Source of the DNA: Manduca sexta
Taxonomy: Eukaryota > Arthropoda > Insecta > Lepidoptera > Sphingidae
Direction of reading: 5' to 3'
Assembly (NCBI RefSeq): GCF_014839805.1
Contig: NC_051120.1
Location: 10,106,001-10,170,000 of the forward strand
DNA: 64,000 nt
Shown here: positions 49,336 to 61,179 of the stretch, piece by piece
Numbering within the stretch: the first letter of the stretch is position 1
Layout of the letters: every line of letters begins with the position of its first letter
The notes under the pieces: model-generated
The model's database searches: none
Told to the model about the DNA's origin: nothing
Seen by the model: the letters and a program-made list of their open reading frames with translations, nothing else
Position numbers and translations under genes: made by a program

Positions 49336-50672
49336 AAATCCTCAGCACACCAGGGTCACTACGAGAGGTCTGTGGAGGAATTAGGATACTGTGCTTCTGG
49401 AAGAAGTTCGAAGTTAAAACTCATATCGTGAACTTAGTTTAAGAAAGTGCTGCCTCATTTGATGTGAAACTATTTATAGATAATGTTATCATTCAGTAAA
49501 CACGTGCTATTATCTAACGTGACGTAACTAACGTCCCATTTCTTTTGTTTATCTTCTACAAAATATTTCTACTTCCTTGTTTGTGACGGGAAGTTTCAAC
49601 GTTGTAATTAAAAATTGTGCTTTCGTTTTTATGTCTAATTTGCTGTTATTTATTGAAAAGTTTGTGCTGATATCCTAAATATTTTTGCTTATTTGTGTTT
49701 CTGTTTCTTGAATTATGCCGTATATTGTACTCATTTATAAATTATCAAAATACTGCCCGTTTTCTCTTTATGAAAGCAATGCTAACAAACAGACCGGATA
49801 TTTATAAGAAATTTTAAAATTCCTAAAAAAACATTAGATTAATGGGAAGTTAAATCCCCATGGAACATCTACGAAAGCTCAAGGTGAAATATTGAGAAAA
49901 ATTTTTTTATGTCTGGAATTTCGTTTGAAACGATACATACCTTACGTCAATCATAATTCAACCAAATTATATTTAGCAACTTCAACCTCCTTCGAACCCA
50001 AACCAATTTAACATCAACACAAACCACTAACTCGCTTTATAAAACATAATTAAGCTCCGAAAGCTCATCAACGTGTAATTACAAAGCTCATATCTTCAGG
50101 AATGCGGTCTCCCTGTATAACAAAAATAATGCTTTAGATTGTCAACATAATGAAATTATAAGATAAAACCCGATCTATAGCGGTCGATATAAATAATAAT
50201 TACGGTGAAAGTCGGTGGCTGTCAGAATTCGGTGCGCCGGGCCGCATCTCCACAGATTAGATTACGGGGGAAATATTTAGACAGTTCATTAACTACTTTG
50301 TCATTGTTGGGATGCGTTATTCGATTTTGTAATCTGTTTCGGTGTAAGCGGTGACAAATTTGAAAACAATTGCTTTTTATAAAGAGTGAAACTACGTGAG
50401 CTATTACGCGACTGATTTTAAGCATCCACTTAGATGATGTAAGTCCAATATATCAGACGATTTTATCAATTATCGGGTTAACATTAGGAAAGGTCTTAGT
50501 GTTTTTAAATACAGAGTACCCTGTATGCCCTGGTTGTGATTTACAAGTCAAGAAGTTTGTATTATTTACGATTTGAAATTCGAATGGACAATTTCAAATG
50601 TTTGCTTTAGGCTCCCTTTATTGTATTGTAAGACGAAAATATTTGAAACCTATGGCTGCAATGGTTTCTTAC

Positions 50673-50731
50673 CTTCGGCGTCACAAGCGTTAATTTCCTT
50701 TACATTAAGCTGGAACATGATCTCATGACTC
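50673..50731 (-). CDS. candidate upstream FGF exon
   Basis: A 59-nt stretch runs from acceptor gtatgaaacag| (AG 50733-50732) to strong donor GAAG|GTAAGAAACC (50672). It is open in one frame, SHEIMFQLNVKEINACDAE, and exits in phase 1, exactly what the 104-nt FGF exon (phase 1 in) needs. The junction would read DAE-A-ILQRATYKPG, placing FQLNV where other FGFs have the 'ffLrI' strand. Against this, the segment is about six residues shorter than usual, lacks the 'DG' turn, and its acceptor has a poor pyrimidine tract. Exons further upstream, with the signal peptide, were not found. Confidence 0.38.
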
Positions 50732-51055
50732 CTGTTTCATACAGTCATATATATCATTAATACCTTACAATACGATAACTGAATGTTAAAATCTCAATTT
50801 AGTACAACTTAGTCATAAGCACTCGAATTTCTGCGGCAAACGTGATAGGAACCATAAAACGTGATTCATACATCCATCAGATTCAATCAACATAAACGTG
50901 GAGAATCATAACTTATATCCAAATATAACAAGGTTTATTTTACAATATGTATGTTATCTATTGCTGTGTTCTTCGTGGCTTTGATTGTGCGAAAATCTTT
51001 CTCGGAATAAAGACATCGCTGTGTACTTTCTAGGAGATTAAATCGTCAGGAGAAA

Positions 51056-51180
51056 ATCTATATATATAAAAATGAATCCCTATTTCCCTTGGTCACGCCA
51101 TCACGCGTGAACGGCTGGACCGATTTCACTATTTTTTTTGTTGTGTTTGTTATTGTCAGTAGAAGATTGTTATGAAAGAA
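51056..51180 (-). repeat. Helitron-like or SINE end, 'atataaaaatgaatccc'
   Basis: 'tatatataaaaatgaatccc', 'ttggtcacgccatcacgcg' and 'gaacggctggaccgatttc' form a very common insect repeat end. Orientation and family are uncertain. Confidence 0.4.
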
Positions 51181-51849
51181 AAAATAAAATAATGCGCGGA
51201 AAATTAGAAAATTTAAGAAAACTTAACGAAAATATTAATTTTATATAACCGTCAATTGTTTGAAATAACTGTTAGCGATTGACAGAATGCGCGCAGCAAA
51301 TTCATAATTAAGACGGGACAACGTCTGTCGGGTAACTAGATTAAATATAAAAAAACTGTTATAAAAGCCGAAAAGTCGTTTTATTTTGAAAAGATTTTTT
51401 CTATATATGTTAATTCAAGACTGGACAGTTGAAGGACTCTTGTTTCGGGGGCCAAATCTCACTTTGGGACGCTGAGCCAACGGAGTAAGTATGTTAATTT
51501 AGAATGGTTTGTGAAGTCTGTGTATTGCTGAACAAACAGCAGTAAGATAGAGAAAACGCATCGGGAGCAAGGAATAAACCGTGGCTCCACGTAATAACGC
51601 CTTCTTTTTACACCCACAGCTGTCAAGTTCTTAGTAGCGAGCTTATCGCGTGTTTCCTAAAAATAGCAAGTTCATTCATATTTCCGCGCATCAGATTTGG
51701 CGAGCGCTAAGTGCTTCCTTATTTGGCTTTATTATCAATACCATTCGCATCATACACTGGTTTTGACGTTTCAAGTCATTGACCTAGGTCTGGGACATTT
51801 CAAAAATACTTCAATGTATTATGTAATCGTCTAATGCTATAAGAAAGAG

Positions 51850-52052
51850 TGTTTGTCGGTCTGTTCGCACTAAAACTATATCCTTCTCGAATATATAAAG
51901 CTGAAGAGCTTTTTTGTTTGAACGCACTAATCTTAGGAATTACACAACCGATATTGTCATTTTTTAACCAATCAGTACTATAATTACTTTTGAGTGCTGA
52001 AGGCAACTTTTATCCCAGAAAATCTTTTGCACGCGAGCGAAGTCGCAGGCAA
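51850..52052 (-). repeat. LINE 3' tail (reverse)
   Basis: It reads in reverse as the same family as 22945-23120: 'atataaagctgaagagc' at its start and 'ttttgcacgcgagcgaagtc' at its end. Confidence 0.55.
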
Positions 52053-52359
52053 AAGTATTACTATAAAAAGGAAGGTTAAACAGAACTGGCGTGCCGCGGT
52101 CGATGCACTTCACCACGTGCTAGAATGGTTCAAAAAACGTTGTGCACACAAAACATGCGTTTACCAAACCGCTTTATATCTAACAATAATAAACTGACGG
52201 AATTTATATGAAAAGTTGGATAGTAGATTCACGGTTCAATTAATTATAGACTTGAATGAAATATCGTTGATGCTATATCGTGGTGTTTTAAATTTGTTTG
52301 CGGAAGTAATTTAACATTGTCTATTTTACTAAGCTAATGTTGCCAATAGGATATGTAAG

Positions 52360-52612
52360 CTGAAATGGCATTGGGTAGGGCACATAGCTCGCAAAACTGG
52401 TAGTTGATAGGCACGAAGGTCTGGAGTGGATGCCACGAACTGGCAAGCGTAGCGTTGACTATCCACATCGTGGTAGATGACCTAATAAAAGTCGCTGCAC
52501 GTTGCTTGATGCGGTCCGCTTCCAATAGGTCGATTTGGAAATCTTTGGTGTCATGTTCAGCAATCATCATCAGACATCCTTCGGTTGATGATGATGATGA
52601 TGATTTTAGATA
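52360..52612 (+). repeat. RTE-type LINE 3' remnant with (TGA)n tail
   Basis: Despite stops and frame changes the plus strand recalls LKWHWVGHIARKT, RSGVDATNW and SNRSIWKSLV.., ending in eight ATG/TGA triplets at 52590-52605. It is the same clade as the reversed piece at 46.4 kb. Confidence 0.65.
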
Positions 52613-52999
52613 TTTCTTTAAGAATTGAATAAACATTTAAGAAATGGGACGGGCATTCCACTGACCGAATGAAGAATCTAAAACACATAATTGATTCGTT
52701 CAACTTTACAATTACGTGTAAAGAGTAGCAAGATTAAATACAAGCACTATATGATACGGTGCTGCGATCGTCACCGTGAAATATTAATTTTCATAAAGGC
52801 TAGTTGACATTGACTGAAATATACTTCGCTATTTATCCAAACGGTCCCTCCCAGTTGTGAAGAGTGAAATTTTCCGAAAAGGAACTCGACACAACAGATC
52901 CTTAGGTACTAATATATATGCAGATAACTAATATGCAGAAATGCAATCTGCAAATCGTTCTTATAATAATTTGATTTTATATGAATTAGGAAAGGGATG

Positions 53000-53400
53000 C
53001 TGTGGACGAGGGCCCGATAGAATATCGCAACGGTCAGTACATGTCGTACAAGGCGACTAATGGGGATCCTATCAGAGGGATAGGATATACATTTGAGGCT
53101 ATATATCCGTCCTGACATGGGATGAATTGGTGTGCTAATCCTCGCCGCTGTTGTAGGCGCCAGCCGGGTTCAATGTACCGACTGTTTACACAGTATACCG
53201 CAGAGGTTGTTCCGGTAGTGATATGAGGTAATGCCTAATGGTACCCCTGAGTCGCCTTCAATGCGTCGATGAAGGGTTAGGGTTTACGCGATACGGAGAG
53301 GTGCATAGCGTGCTGGCAACCCTGACATATCCGCCTCAGTTCCTTGGACTAACGCGGGATCTTAGTGATTTACCCGCGAAAAAAAAAAAACAGGTATGGA
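53000..53400 (+). repeat. probable LINE 3' region with A12 tract
   Basis: GC-richer than its surroundings, with 'gtacaaggcgactaatgggg' near 53046 and an A12 run at 53379-53390. No protein could be read through it. Confidence 0.35.
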
Positions 53401-53854
53401 TCCTTCGTCACTGATACGAAAATGTAACACTATAACTAGTGACGTCAATAACCCGTGTGGTCCTATACTAGCTCCTATGGTCTATATTCTAGACACCCAA
53501 CACGGCCCATGCCCCGATATTTACGGCCATGTCGTGTGCCAATGATTTACACTGATTGTCATTCAGTTCGCAGAATAGTGACTGATGTGTGGGCGTGATT
53601 TAATAGATGTGGAATTTTTACTAAGTGTCATTGATGTTTGATGGCACTTAGTTATCAGATAAGACATCTTTTATCCTGATAGGAGAATTACTGATGTAGT
53701 TGAAATATGTCAATGGTTCTCTATTACAAGGTCCTACTTTCGAGATTATTGGAAATGTTCGCTGCAAAAGACTTAGAATTGTGTGATATATAATTTAGTT
53801 TGCACATCAAATATACCAACGAACCTTGTAATAATTAACCGGCGAACTGTCTGT

Positions 53855-53965
53855 TATATATTTTTGAAGGATATTGTAGCCAGTGTAATTTGAAAATTAT
53901 GAGACTTAACCTCTATTCCTTTAGAGTGATGAATGTAGAGCAGTGACAAACAATACTTTGAAATT
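53855..53965 (+). repeat. LINE 3' tail, degenerate copy
   Basis: 'tgaaggatattgtagccagt' and 'attatgagacttaacctct' match the first half of the 49.1 kb copy. Confidence 0.5.
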
Positions 53966-53969
53966 CTTT

Positions 53970-55480
53970 GAATAGTGTTCTTACGTACGCTTTTGGCTTA
54001 AGATAGTCAAGGCTTTGACCACAAAATCAGCTAGTTATACATCTCAGTATTCAATTGTGACGTAAAAAATCATAGCAATTTTAATTAGAGTATATTTAAG
54101 TCTCTTTCTTCGTTTCTATTACGGATTTAAATTATTTAAACTATTACGGATTGAAAACATTAATGCTCCAGTGATTTAAAGTTCAAAATTTATGATCAAA
54201 CCATTTTTAGACGTGTTAGTCACACACTTGGCAGAAAGTTTTAGTTCCATGGCCTCACCTGACTTGATCAATGAAAATAGTTAATCACATGATGTTGGCA
54301 ACACCTACCTATTAAACTAACGATAATCGAATACTGCTAATCCGTTAAGGTCTTTAGAATTTGAAGCGTTGATCTTGAATATAGTTTTATATATTTTCAC
54401 GTTTCATAAATTTTAATTAAATTAATTTAACAGTTTTCGTATTAAACAGCTAATGTAGATAGTACTTATTGTTTACCATTTATTTGGGACTATAGATTAG
54501 AGTGTGACTTGGTATTCTTTTTGTAACGTCTAGTATTTAATCGGAAGTTGTAAAACACGCCCTGAGTCTAGGTAGTTATGATTTTTTTTTCTATTGCTGT
54601 AATTTGTTGGCAGCAGTGTGGCAAAAAAAAACTTTTAAATTAATTTTGTGGTGATACTAAAATTTATAACGATACTTGATGGCTCTTCTAACATTAGCTA
54701 AAATGCGCATCAAACATCTATGATTTGTCTAAACACCACAAAACTACCTAGCAAATTTAGCATTTATTAAGCTTCTGTTCAATTCATTTAGAAATGAAAT
54801 ATATGGAACGTAAGCCGTGTTTCCATTATGTAAGAACTGGCATTCAGGTATGACGTCACATTTGCGCTTAACCCGGCGAGCATGTGGTGAAAAAATGTAA
54901 CAAGAAGTATGAGGCAGGGTATGACAAACCCCTTAAAAAAATTGGCTATAAAACTTGTTTCTGAAGAAGTATTATACTATTTATTTTTTGGTATAATAAG
55001 ACAATACCATCATAACGCATTGGAAATAAAACAATCGCGCCATTTTAACAATTTTATTTTTTACCTCGATGGAAATAAGTCACTTTGAATTTCAAACAAA
55101 CACTTTCAGTCTCTTAAAAACTAAAAGGATCTAAAGTAAAACCAGTTTTATGATAAAAAAAAACTTAATCGTATGATAGAATATGAAATAATTTTCTTTA
55201 TAAACTAAAAAAAAATCACAAAAAAATTTAGGAACATCTTAGGAACTGGAGATAAAATCTGTGCAGTTTTTGCAAAAAAACATTGCATGCTCCACACTAA
55301 TAGCCTTTCCTCAACTTGTTCATGAGTATTTTGTCTTATGATTATTTTTGTTGGGGTAATCTCTACATCTAATAAAATGACCAGGAACATTTTGAGTCGA
55401 TGAAAGTGATTCGTTGATCTGGGAAGAAATTCTCTGACGTATATAAATCGAAATATATATTTTTTGTCTTTTCACATCTT
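53970..55480. other. no gene recognised
   Basis: AT-rich sequence with several homopolymer runs. No feature was supported. Confidence 0.4.
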
Positions 55481-55817
55481 CAGGTGTTCGTAAACTAAAG
55501 CCAAGCCTAAGTTACGGATGAAATCGGTCCATTTAGTGTCTTTGCCCTGATTTTCACGAAACATAGGACCCCTGGGGGCCCGTGGGCCCCTCTCAGGGGA
55601 TCCGCAAGTAAAATAAAAGTTAAAAGAAAAACTATAAAGTGCACGCTTTTGCACTCTTGTATATCTAAAAAATAAATACAGAAGTAAACTGCTAGTAAAA
55701 ACAAATTTAAGAATCCAACTGAACAACATCAACCCAAACATTACGACTTTGGTCGCAAAAAAGGTCGCATAAGGTGGCATTAGTGGTCCGCACTAAATAA
55801 AAGTTTGCGAAACCCTG
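55481..55817. mobile_element. non-autonomous hAT-type element
   Basis: The ends are CAGGTGTTCGTAAACT (55481) and the complement of CAGGGTTTCGCAAACT (55817), 13 of 16 matching, in the CAGGG...CAAACT style of hAT ends. A GC-rich imperfect hairpin (55567-55604) lies inside. No clear 8-bp duplication flanks it. The 102-codon minus frame through it is not a transposase. Confidence 0.6.
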
Positions 55818-56406
55818 TTCTAGTAAGTACATCTTCTATCATAGACCGAAGTTGTTTTTTTCTATTTTCAACATCCATTTTCTATTAAAATCTACAATTA
55901 AACAAAGAAAATAAGTTAAAATAGCAGAAAAAGCAATTTTAGTTTTTGTCACACCAGCTATGAGGCGGGGTATCACGTACCCGAACTCAGTTTTGAAGCG
56001 TGTAACTCGAATGCAGGTTGCCGCGACACTGTGATCACCCCACTATTACCTTCCGCAATCCTGTGACTCCAGCTACTCAAAGAGACTATAAGTTTGAAAG
56101 TCAGGCACAAAAAATATACGCCAGTAATTAACATGGGGGGCATGACATACCCCGCCACACGCTCGCCGGGTTAAAACTATCTGCATTGAACTTACGACTT
56201 GCATGTTTACGTTTTCATTCAGTTACATGCAAGTTGCACCTTGCACTGCTACGTACTACGAGATTTATTTCCCCGTCATCTTGCATTAATGAAAATTGTT
56301 CCCACTATGTGCATGACATATTAAACAATGATATTGTTCTACGATATATTGGCACTGTTAATCAATGCGATTAGTAATTATAATAGTTTGAGAGCACCCA
56401 CCGTAG

Positions 56407-56549
56407 CACGTGATCTCACGTCAGACGTAAGAGGTCGTCGTTCAGCCTTGTTCGGGGATTTTCGCGTGCGATCACGTGACGTCACCGCGGCAGACGTGCG
56501 CGTGCGCACGTATTGTGTACGGCTAGTGACGTGCGCTTACGTATCGATA
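56407..56549. promoter_or_regulatory. dense ACGT cluster with E-boxes, CRE and DRE
   Basis: Nine ACGT cores fall in about 135 bases. They include two CACGTG E-boxes (56407-56412, 56473-56478), one TGACGTCA CRE (56477-56484), several ACGTG/GCGTG cores (the HIF/bHLH-PAS type) and a TATCGATA at 56542-56549. The block is CpG-rich in AT-rich surroundings. It lies on the upstream side of the known FGF exons, so it could be an FGF enhancer or promoter, or belong to an unseen gene. Confidence 0.45.
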
Positions 56550-56599
56550 CCTAAATAGGAATTATACGTGTCGTCACGCTTTTACTGTAAGTTAACGTT

Positions 56600-57420
56600 T
56601 CTCTATATATAGAGATATGGTTTCGAAATTTGGTCTGGCAACATGCTAATGACTAAAAAGTTCTTGTCTCATAGTACATTAAAGTAAATAATGGTCATTA
56701 ACAAATTAAACTATTAACTACCACAAATTGGATATCTAGTCTGAAATAAAAAAAGATATATTACATGTCAAGTAAAATGTAGATTTATATGAAGCACTCA
56801 ATTGTAATAAAACTAATGCATAATAAATCAACTTTTGCACAAGGTCAATGTGTGATCTAACGTGTCTCAATGATTCACGGTGCGTTAGATTTATGCTATT
56901 ATTTGCGCGTCGCGTGGGCCGTTTTATATCGATATGTTTAATTTATCGACACTTTAGCATCACTATTAGCGAATTATGTCTTCGGAAATTTTAATGGAGT
57001 TTTAACAGCTGAAACTATTTGTTTTAAGTAGCTGTTGTGTTTTTTCAGTACATTAATAATATTAGGAGTACCTATGTTTGTGCGTTAGGTAACAGATAAT
57101 TATTAAATATTTCAAATATATTTTAATAGCATTATTAAAGAGAAATGAAGTAACTTTTGAATGAGTTATGTGATTTTTTTTACCACTTTTCCTACGTCAG
57201 AAGAAATTGGTCACAATAATTGTGTGGTAACAGAGTTCATGATGTGACCACAATTTCTACGTAAGAAATAATGAGCAATCGTTAGATAGTAATAAAAAAT
57301 TTGAACGCATTAAAACTTTATAGATGAAATCAGATCGTTCCTTATCCTGTATTAGAACCCATATTGTCCGGCTCTCACCCAAAGCTTTAACACACGTGCC
57401 TAAATTGTATTATAAAAATA
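56600..57420. other. no gene recognised
   Basis: AT-rich; it begins with a small palindrome, tctctatatatagaga. Confidence 0.4.
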
Positions 57421-57429
57421 ATTCACACG

Positions 57430-57962
57430 CACGCTTTTTATCCCCGAAGGGGAAGGCTGAGGCGCAACTAGGGCACCTACTTTCAGCCGTATGTATTCCG
57501 TCCCATGATATGATACAGGGTGAGGGTATCGCTATTTCCGACACAATTTCTAGACTCGGGGTGATACTGAGTTAGGGCTGCCATCACCTAAATTACCGAC
57601 GCCGCATAAAAACGGCAAAAATCCCGGAAATTTAGCCGAAATATGGGTTTTTCCCTGGACACCTATGAAAAAAAAATTTTTGCAATAAAAATAAAAAAAA
57701 TGTTATAATTTTTATTCTTTTATACATGTGGGTTATTATGAATGTTTTTTTTAACTAAAAGTTATTTAAATTTATGGATTTTCTCTGTGAACAAGTTTTT
57801 AAAAAGCCCTGACGGACGGCCCCCGGACACCCTTCAAACTTGGACAAGTTCCGGACGCATGGCAGCCCTATACTGAGTAGAAAATTTTATATCACTGCCT
57901 GAAAATCGAATCCGAGACCTCAACATTGCAGTCCTACCGTACAACAACTACGCCACTGATGC
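57430..57962 (-). mobile_element. tRNA-derived SINE split by a hAT-type MITE
   Basis: On the minus strand the head (57962 inward, B-box region gattcgaatccgag in degenerate form) and the tail ttccccttcggggata (57434-57449) belong to one SINE. It is interrupted at 57573-57870 by a different element. Confidence 0.75.
57573..57870. mobile_element. hAT-type MITE inserted in a SINE
   Basis: The 298-bp element has perfect 12-bp inverted ends, TAGGGCTGCCAT...ATGGCAGCCCTA. It is flanked by an exact 8-bp duplication, tactgagt, at 57565-57572 and 57871-57878. Both the 8-bp target and the end sequence are usual for hAT. It is non-coding, so a partner transposase would be needed. Confidence 0.92.
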
Positions 57963-57964
57963 TG

Positions 57965-58420
57965 TCTACTAATAACACAATACTATAATCTATCAATACC
58001 ATTTGTATGCAAATTAAAAGCTTCGGCATACATTAGTGTTAACTATTTTATTACCTAATATCAAATTTTCTCAAAATAAATATAAATTCTTGGATATAAA
58101 TGTGTCAATTAACATTTTTACCATATTATTCTTATATTTATCACATAATACCTGTAATCATTAGGATAAAATATCATAAATTTTAGTATAATTATTTGTG
58201 ATCTTAGATTTTTATTGTTACCATTTCTTAGTATTATAATTTTGTTTGTGAAACAGATTAAATCTCTTGACCATCAGCAAAAGGCACGTGCAATCTTCAC
58301 ATAACGCAATCTTATTATTTCTAAATAAAAAAATAAAATTCTCATCTACCACAACTTGAATAATACTAACATTTGTAATGATAAGAAGCATTTGTTTTAA
58401 ATCCTAAACAAAACAAACAC
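57965..58420. other. no gene recognised
   Basis: AT-rich gap between two SINE copies. Nothing was seen. Confidence 0.5.
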
Positions 58421-58423
58421 ACA

Positions 58424-58652
58424 TTTATCCCCGAAGGGGTATGCAGAGGCGTAACCAGGGCACCTACTTTTCGCCAAGTGTGTACCGTCCCATGATAGGG
58501 GGCGAGCATATCGCTATATCGGGCACAAATTCCATACTCGGAGCTGATAACTGAGCAGAAAAATCTAAATATCACAGCACCTGGGATTCGAACCCAGGAC
58601 TTCAGAGCGCTGCCGTACCGCACATGTAGTATAACTAAACCACCAAGACACT
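58424..58652 (-). mobile_element. tRNA-derived SINE, near full length
   Basis: The tail taccccttcggggataa lies at 58425-58441 and the B-box gggttcgaatcccagg near 58590; the head is at the right end. Confidence 0.8.
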
Positions 58653-59099
58653 CCTTTAAGTCCTAGTTCTTTACAACTTGTATTTCTAGATAACATAAAT
58701 CTACCGTGAACCTATATACTGTCTATACCTTTGTATATTAACCTGTAGAAGCCAGGTTTAGTGCAGTCGTAAACCAGAGACGAATTTCGAAGACCATTGT
58801 GTGGTCACGTCGCTATTAGCGAAGGTCTAAAGAGGTCGTTTTAATCAGTTTTCGAAGTGTTGTTTAATTACGAGGTGAAGGTATGAATTTGTTGCTTAAT
58901 ATTTTCATATAACAGACTGTACCTATGCAGCAATTACTTATTGTAGGTATACAGGCTCGTTTTGTTATTGCGTTACTAAATGAAGCTACATATTCGTCTT
59001 CACCTTTGCTGACATTGTGCCAAAAATCATCCATTAATAACTAATATTATCACTAAAAATCCTGGTTTTAGTTTTCTAAATTTCTGATCATTGTGTAGT

Positions 59100-59371
59100 T
59101 TAATACGAATATGGCGTGTGCGTGAGAGTATTTCTGACTGAAAGTATGATGTTGACTGCGACGAATTCTCTTAGAATAGTAGTAGTGGCATTATTAGTAT
59201 GTAAAATTAAAATTATTTTTTATTAGTATTTATTTTGTTCGAAACCTTTTCGTTTTACATCTACGGCTCAAGTAACTTATTGTAATTATATTTCCGAGTA
59301 GATAATGTGGTTTCATTTAGTAACATAAAAATAAAATAAAAAATAACGCCATGTCAAATTGACCCTGTATA
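59100..59371 (+). mobile_element. second copy of the TATACAGGGTCA-type element end
   Basis: 'cgtgtgcgtgag', 'gacgaattct', 'tagtagtagtggca' and 'ggtttcatttagtaac' up to the end 'attgaccctgtata' align with 45909-46160 in reverse and, at the end, with 48860-48900. An A-rich block interrupts the last 60 bases. No opposite end was found. Confidence 0.55.
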
Positions 59372-59589
59372 ATATTATATACACGTTCTAGTAGGCTCAG
59401 CAGACGATGTCCTGTCACAGACCATATTTTATGTAAACTACCTTTTGTCTTTTAGGTCTTGACAATGGCGCTATCGAGTCTAAAATAATTTTATGATTTA
59501 AGCTGGAGGTAACTAAACTCTAGAATAAATTTCATTGACATCGGTTACGGGATTTCGGAGATTTGCGTGTAGGAAATAAATTTTCAAAC

Positions 59590-59782
59590 AAGCATATCAA
59601 CCAAATAGTTAACTTTTTCATCTTTTCCCGTTGATTATTCAAAATTATTCTTTGATATAAACCTTGTCCTGCTAATTTGGAACACAACAAAAAAGGAATC
59701 AGGCGAGTCCAGCCGTTTTCAAGTGATGCTCTTACGTATGTAGCAACCACTGTAGCAACTGATTTTTATATAGATTATTGAA
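59590..59782 (+). repeat. LINE or SINE 3' tail
   Basis: 'tccagccgttttcaagtgatg' followed by 'tgatttttatatagatt' is a common lepidopteran repeat end. Confidence 0.45.
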
Positions 59783-60074
59783 CATTGTTGCGAACAAATA
59801 GGGATTTATTATAATAAATTTTGCCAGGCACCGAACGTGTCTAAATCTGGTGTTTACAATTTCCGTACTACGAACTACGTTTGCACTGCCAAACCAGACA
59901 TAAAATTATTATATATTGATGCGTATTTTTCTTTTTATGGAGTATTTACTGAGATTTTTGCGGAAGCGATATTGTTTCTAAGCGTCTGAATAGCTGGTGA
60001 CATATGAGTGTAACACATACACTCATGCGGTTTACCTACCTCTGTCATGGACAAAAGCATAATGTCTATGTATG

Positions 60075-60285
60075 TATAGTCAGGCCTAGTCCGTCTACGG
60101 GGGTATATCCGTCTTTTAGAAATTACAGGCATTCTAATCGAAGTACAGCTTTGGTAGCAATACATGTAAAAGAGTAAAATAAACCCTATTTACCTATACG
60201 GCTATCAAAGCTGTCCGTCGATAAGAACGCCCGTAATAGCAAAAAGACGGATTTGCCCCCGTAGACGGTATAGGCCTCTGACTAT
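60075..60285. mobile_element. foldback MITE with TA flanks
   Basis: TA|GTCAG...CTGAC|TA bounds the element. The inverted match includes ccgtctacggggg and atccgtcttt and continues with mismatches through about 85 bases of each arm to the centre. Confidence 0.7.
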
Positions 60286-60424
60286 TTTTCGATTTTCGTG
60301 AAATGGTAACTTAAAAATCTATAGCATAATAATTTGTTTTCAAAGGATAATATTGGACTTAAAATAAACAGTTAAATATACAATTTATTTTATTTTATGC
60401 GGTTAATCCCGTACCAGTGACATT

Positions 60425-60572
60425 TGTTTTTTTTTCTGCTCAGTATCAGCCCGGAGTCTGGAATTTGTGCCCGATATGGCGATAGGCTCGCCCCCTATCA
60501 TGGGACGGAACACACTTGGCGAATAGTGGGTGCCCTGGTTGCGCCTCTGCATACCCCTTCGGGGATAAATGC
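60425..60572 (+). mobile_element. SINE, 5'-truncated copy
   Basis: It begins within the body (ctgctcagtatcagcccgga) and keeps the full tail taccccttcggggataa. The tRNA-like head is missing. Confidence 0.75.
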
Positions 60573-61054
60573 TTGATGTGCATGTGTGTGGGTTTGTGTA
60601 TGTGTGGGAGTGTAATCCCGTACCGTTTATAGTGATGTAGTGTAGATATTTATTTATAAATGTGGAAAAGCGATGAGAAAAATTGTGGAAGTCTTGATTT
60701 ATTAATGTACATTGTTTTAGATATATTGAAAGTTGGTTTACATTTTCAGAGTTCATTGCAGGTCAAAAGCTACGAAAATACTTTAATGGTAGAATAGAAG
60801 CACATCGTTTTGTGACGGGTTCAAGACTTGGTAGGTACTTTCTTTTTAGCACAGTTTATTGTTATTGGAAAAAATATTTTAAAGATTGCAGAATTATGTC
60901 ATAAGACGTTTTTTATATTGGCATCGAGAATATTTATATGGTTTACTAAGTCTCAATATTTTAGGTTTAAATTGTCCATATTATTTTCGCACAATAAATA
61001 TTATGCATGTAGATCTTAATTCTGATTAAAGTTTTACGTTATTATTATTCTTCA

Positions 61055-61140
61055 CTAGGTATCACTCGCGGTTTTGCCCGCGTGAAAAACTTTTCCGCCA
61101 TAGAAGTCCGTAAATCACTGTATCGAGATATGACTTTAGC
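61055..61140 (+). repeat. LINE 3' tail head fragment
   Basis: 'ggttttgcccgcgtgaaaaa' and 'cttttccgccatagaag' match the head family. Confidence 0.45.
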
Positions 61141-61179
61141 GCCACCTATTAAAAAATCCATTATTTCCTATAATATATT

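Noticed and set aside
52334..52636. 100-codon minus frame with a poly-Ser stretch
   Set aside because: It is the antisense of a degenerate RTE element; the Ser run is its (TGA)n tail.
55472..55780. 102-codon minus frame ending in a Gly/Pro/Arg-rich stretch
   Set aside because: It lies wholly inside a hAT-type MITE and has no transposase or other domain.
60403..60756. 117-codon minus frame, the longest apart from the FGF exon
   Set aside because: It reads antisense through a SINE; the same peptide pieces recur from the other SINE copies.
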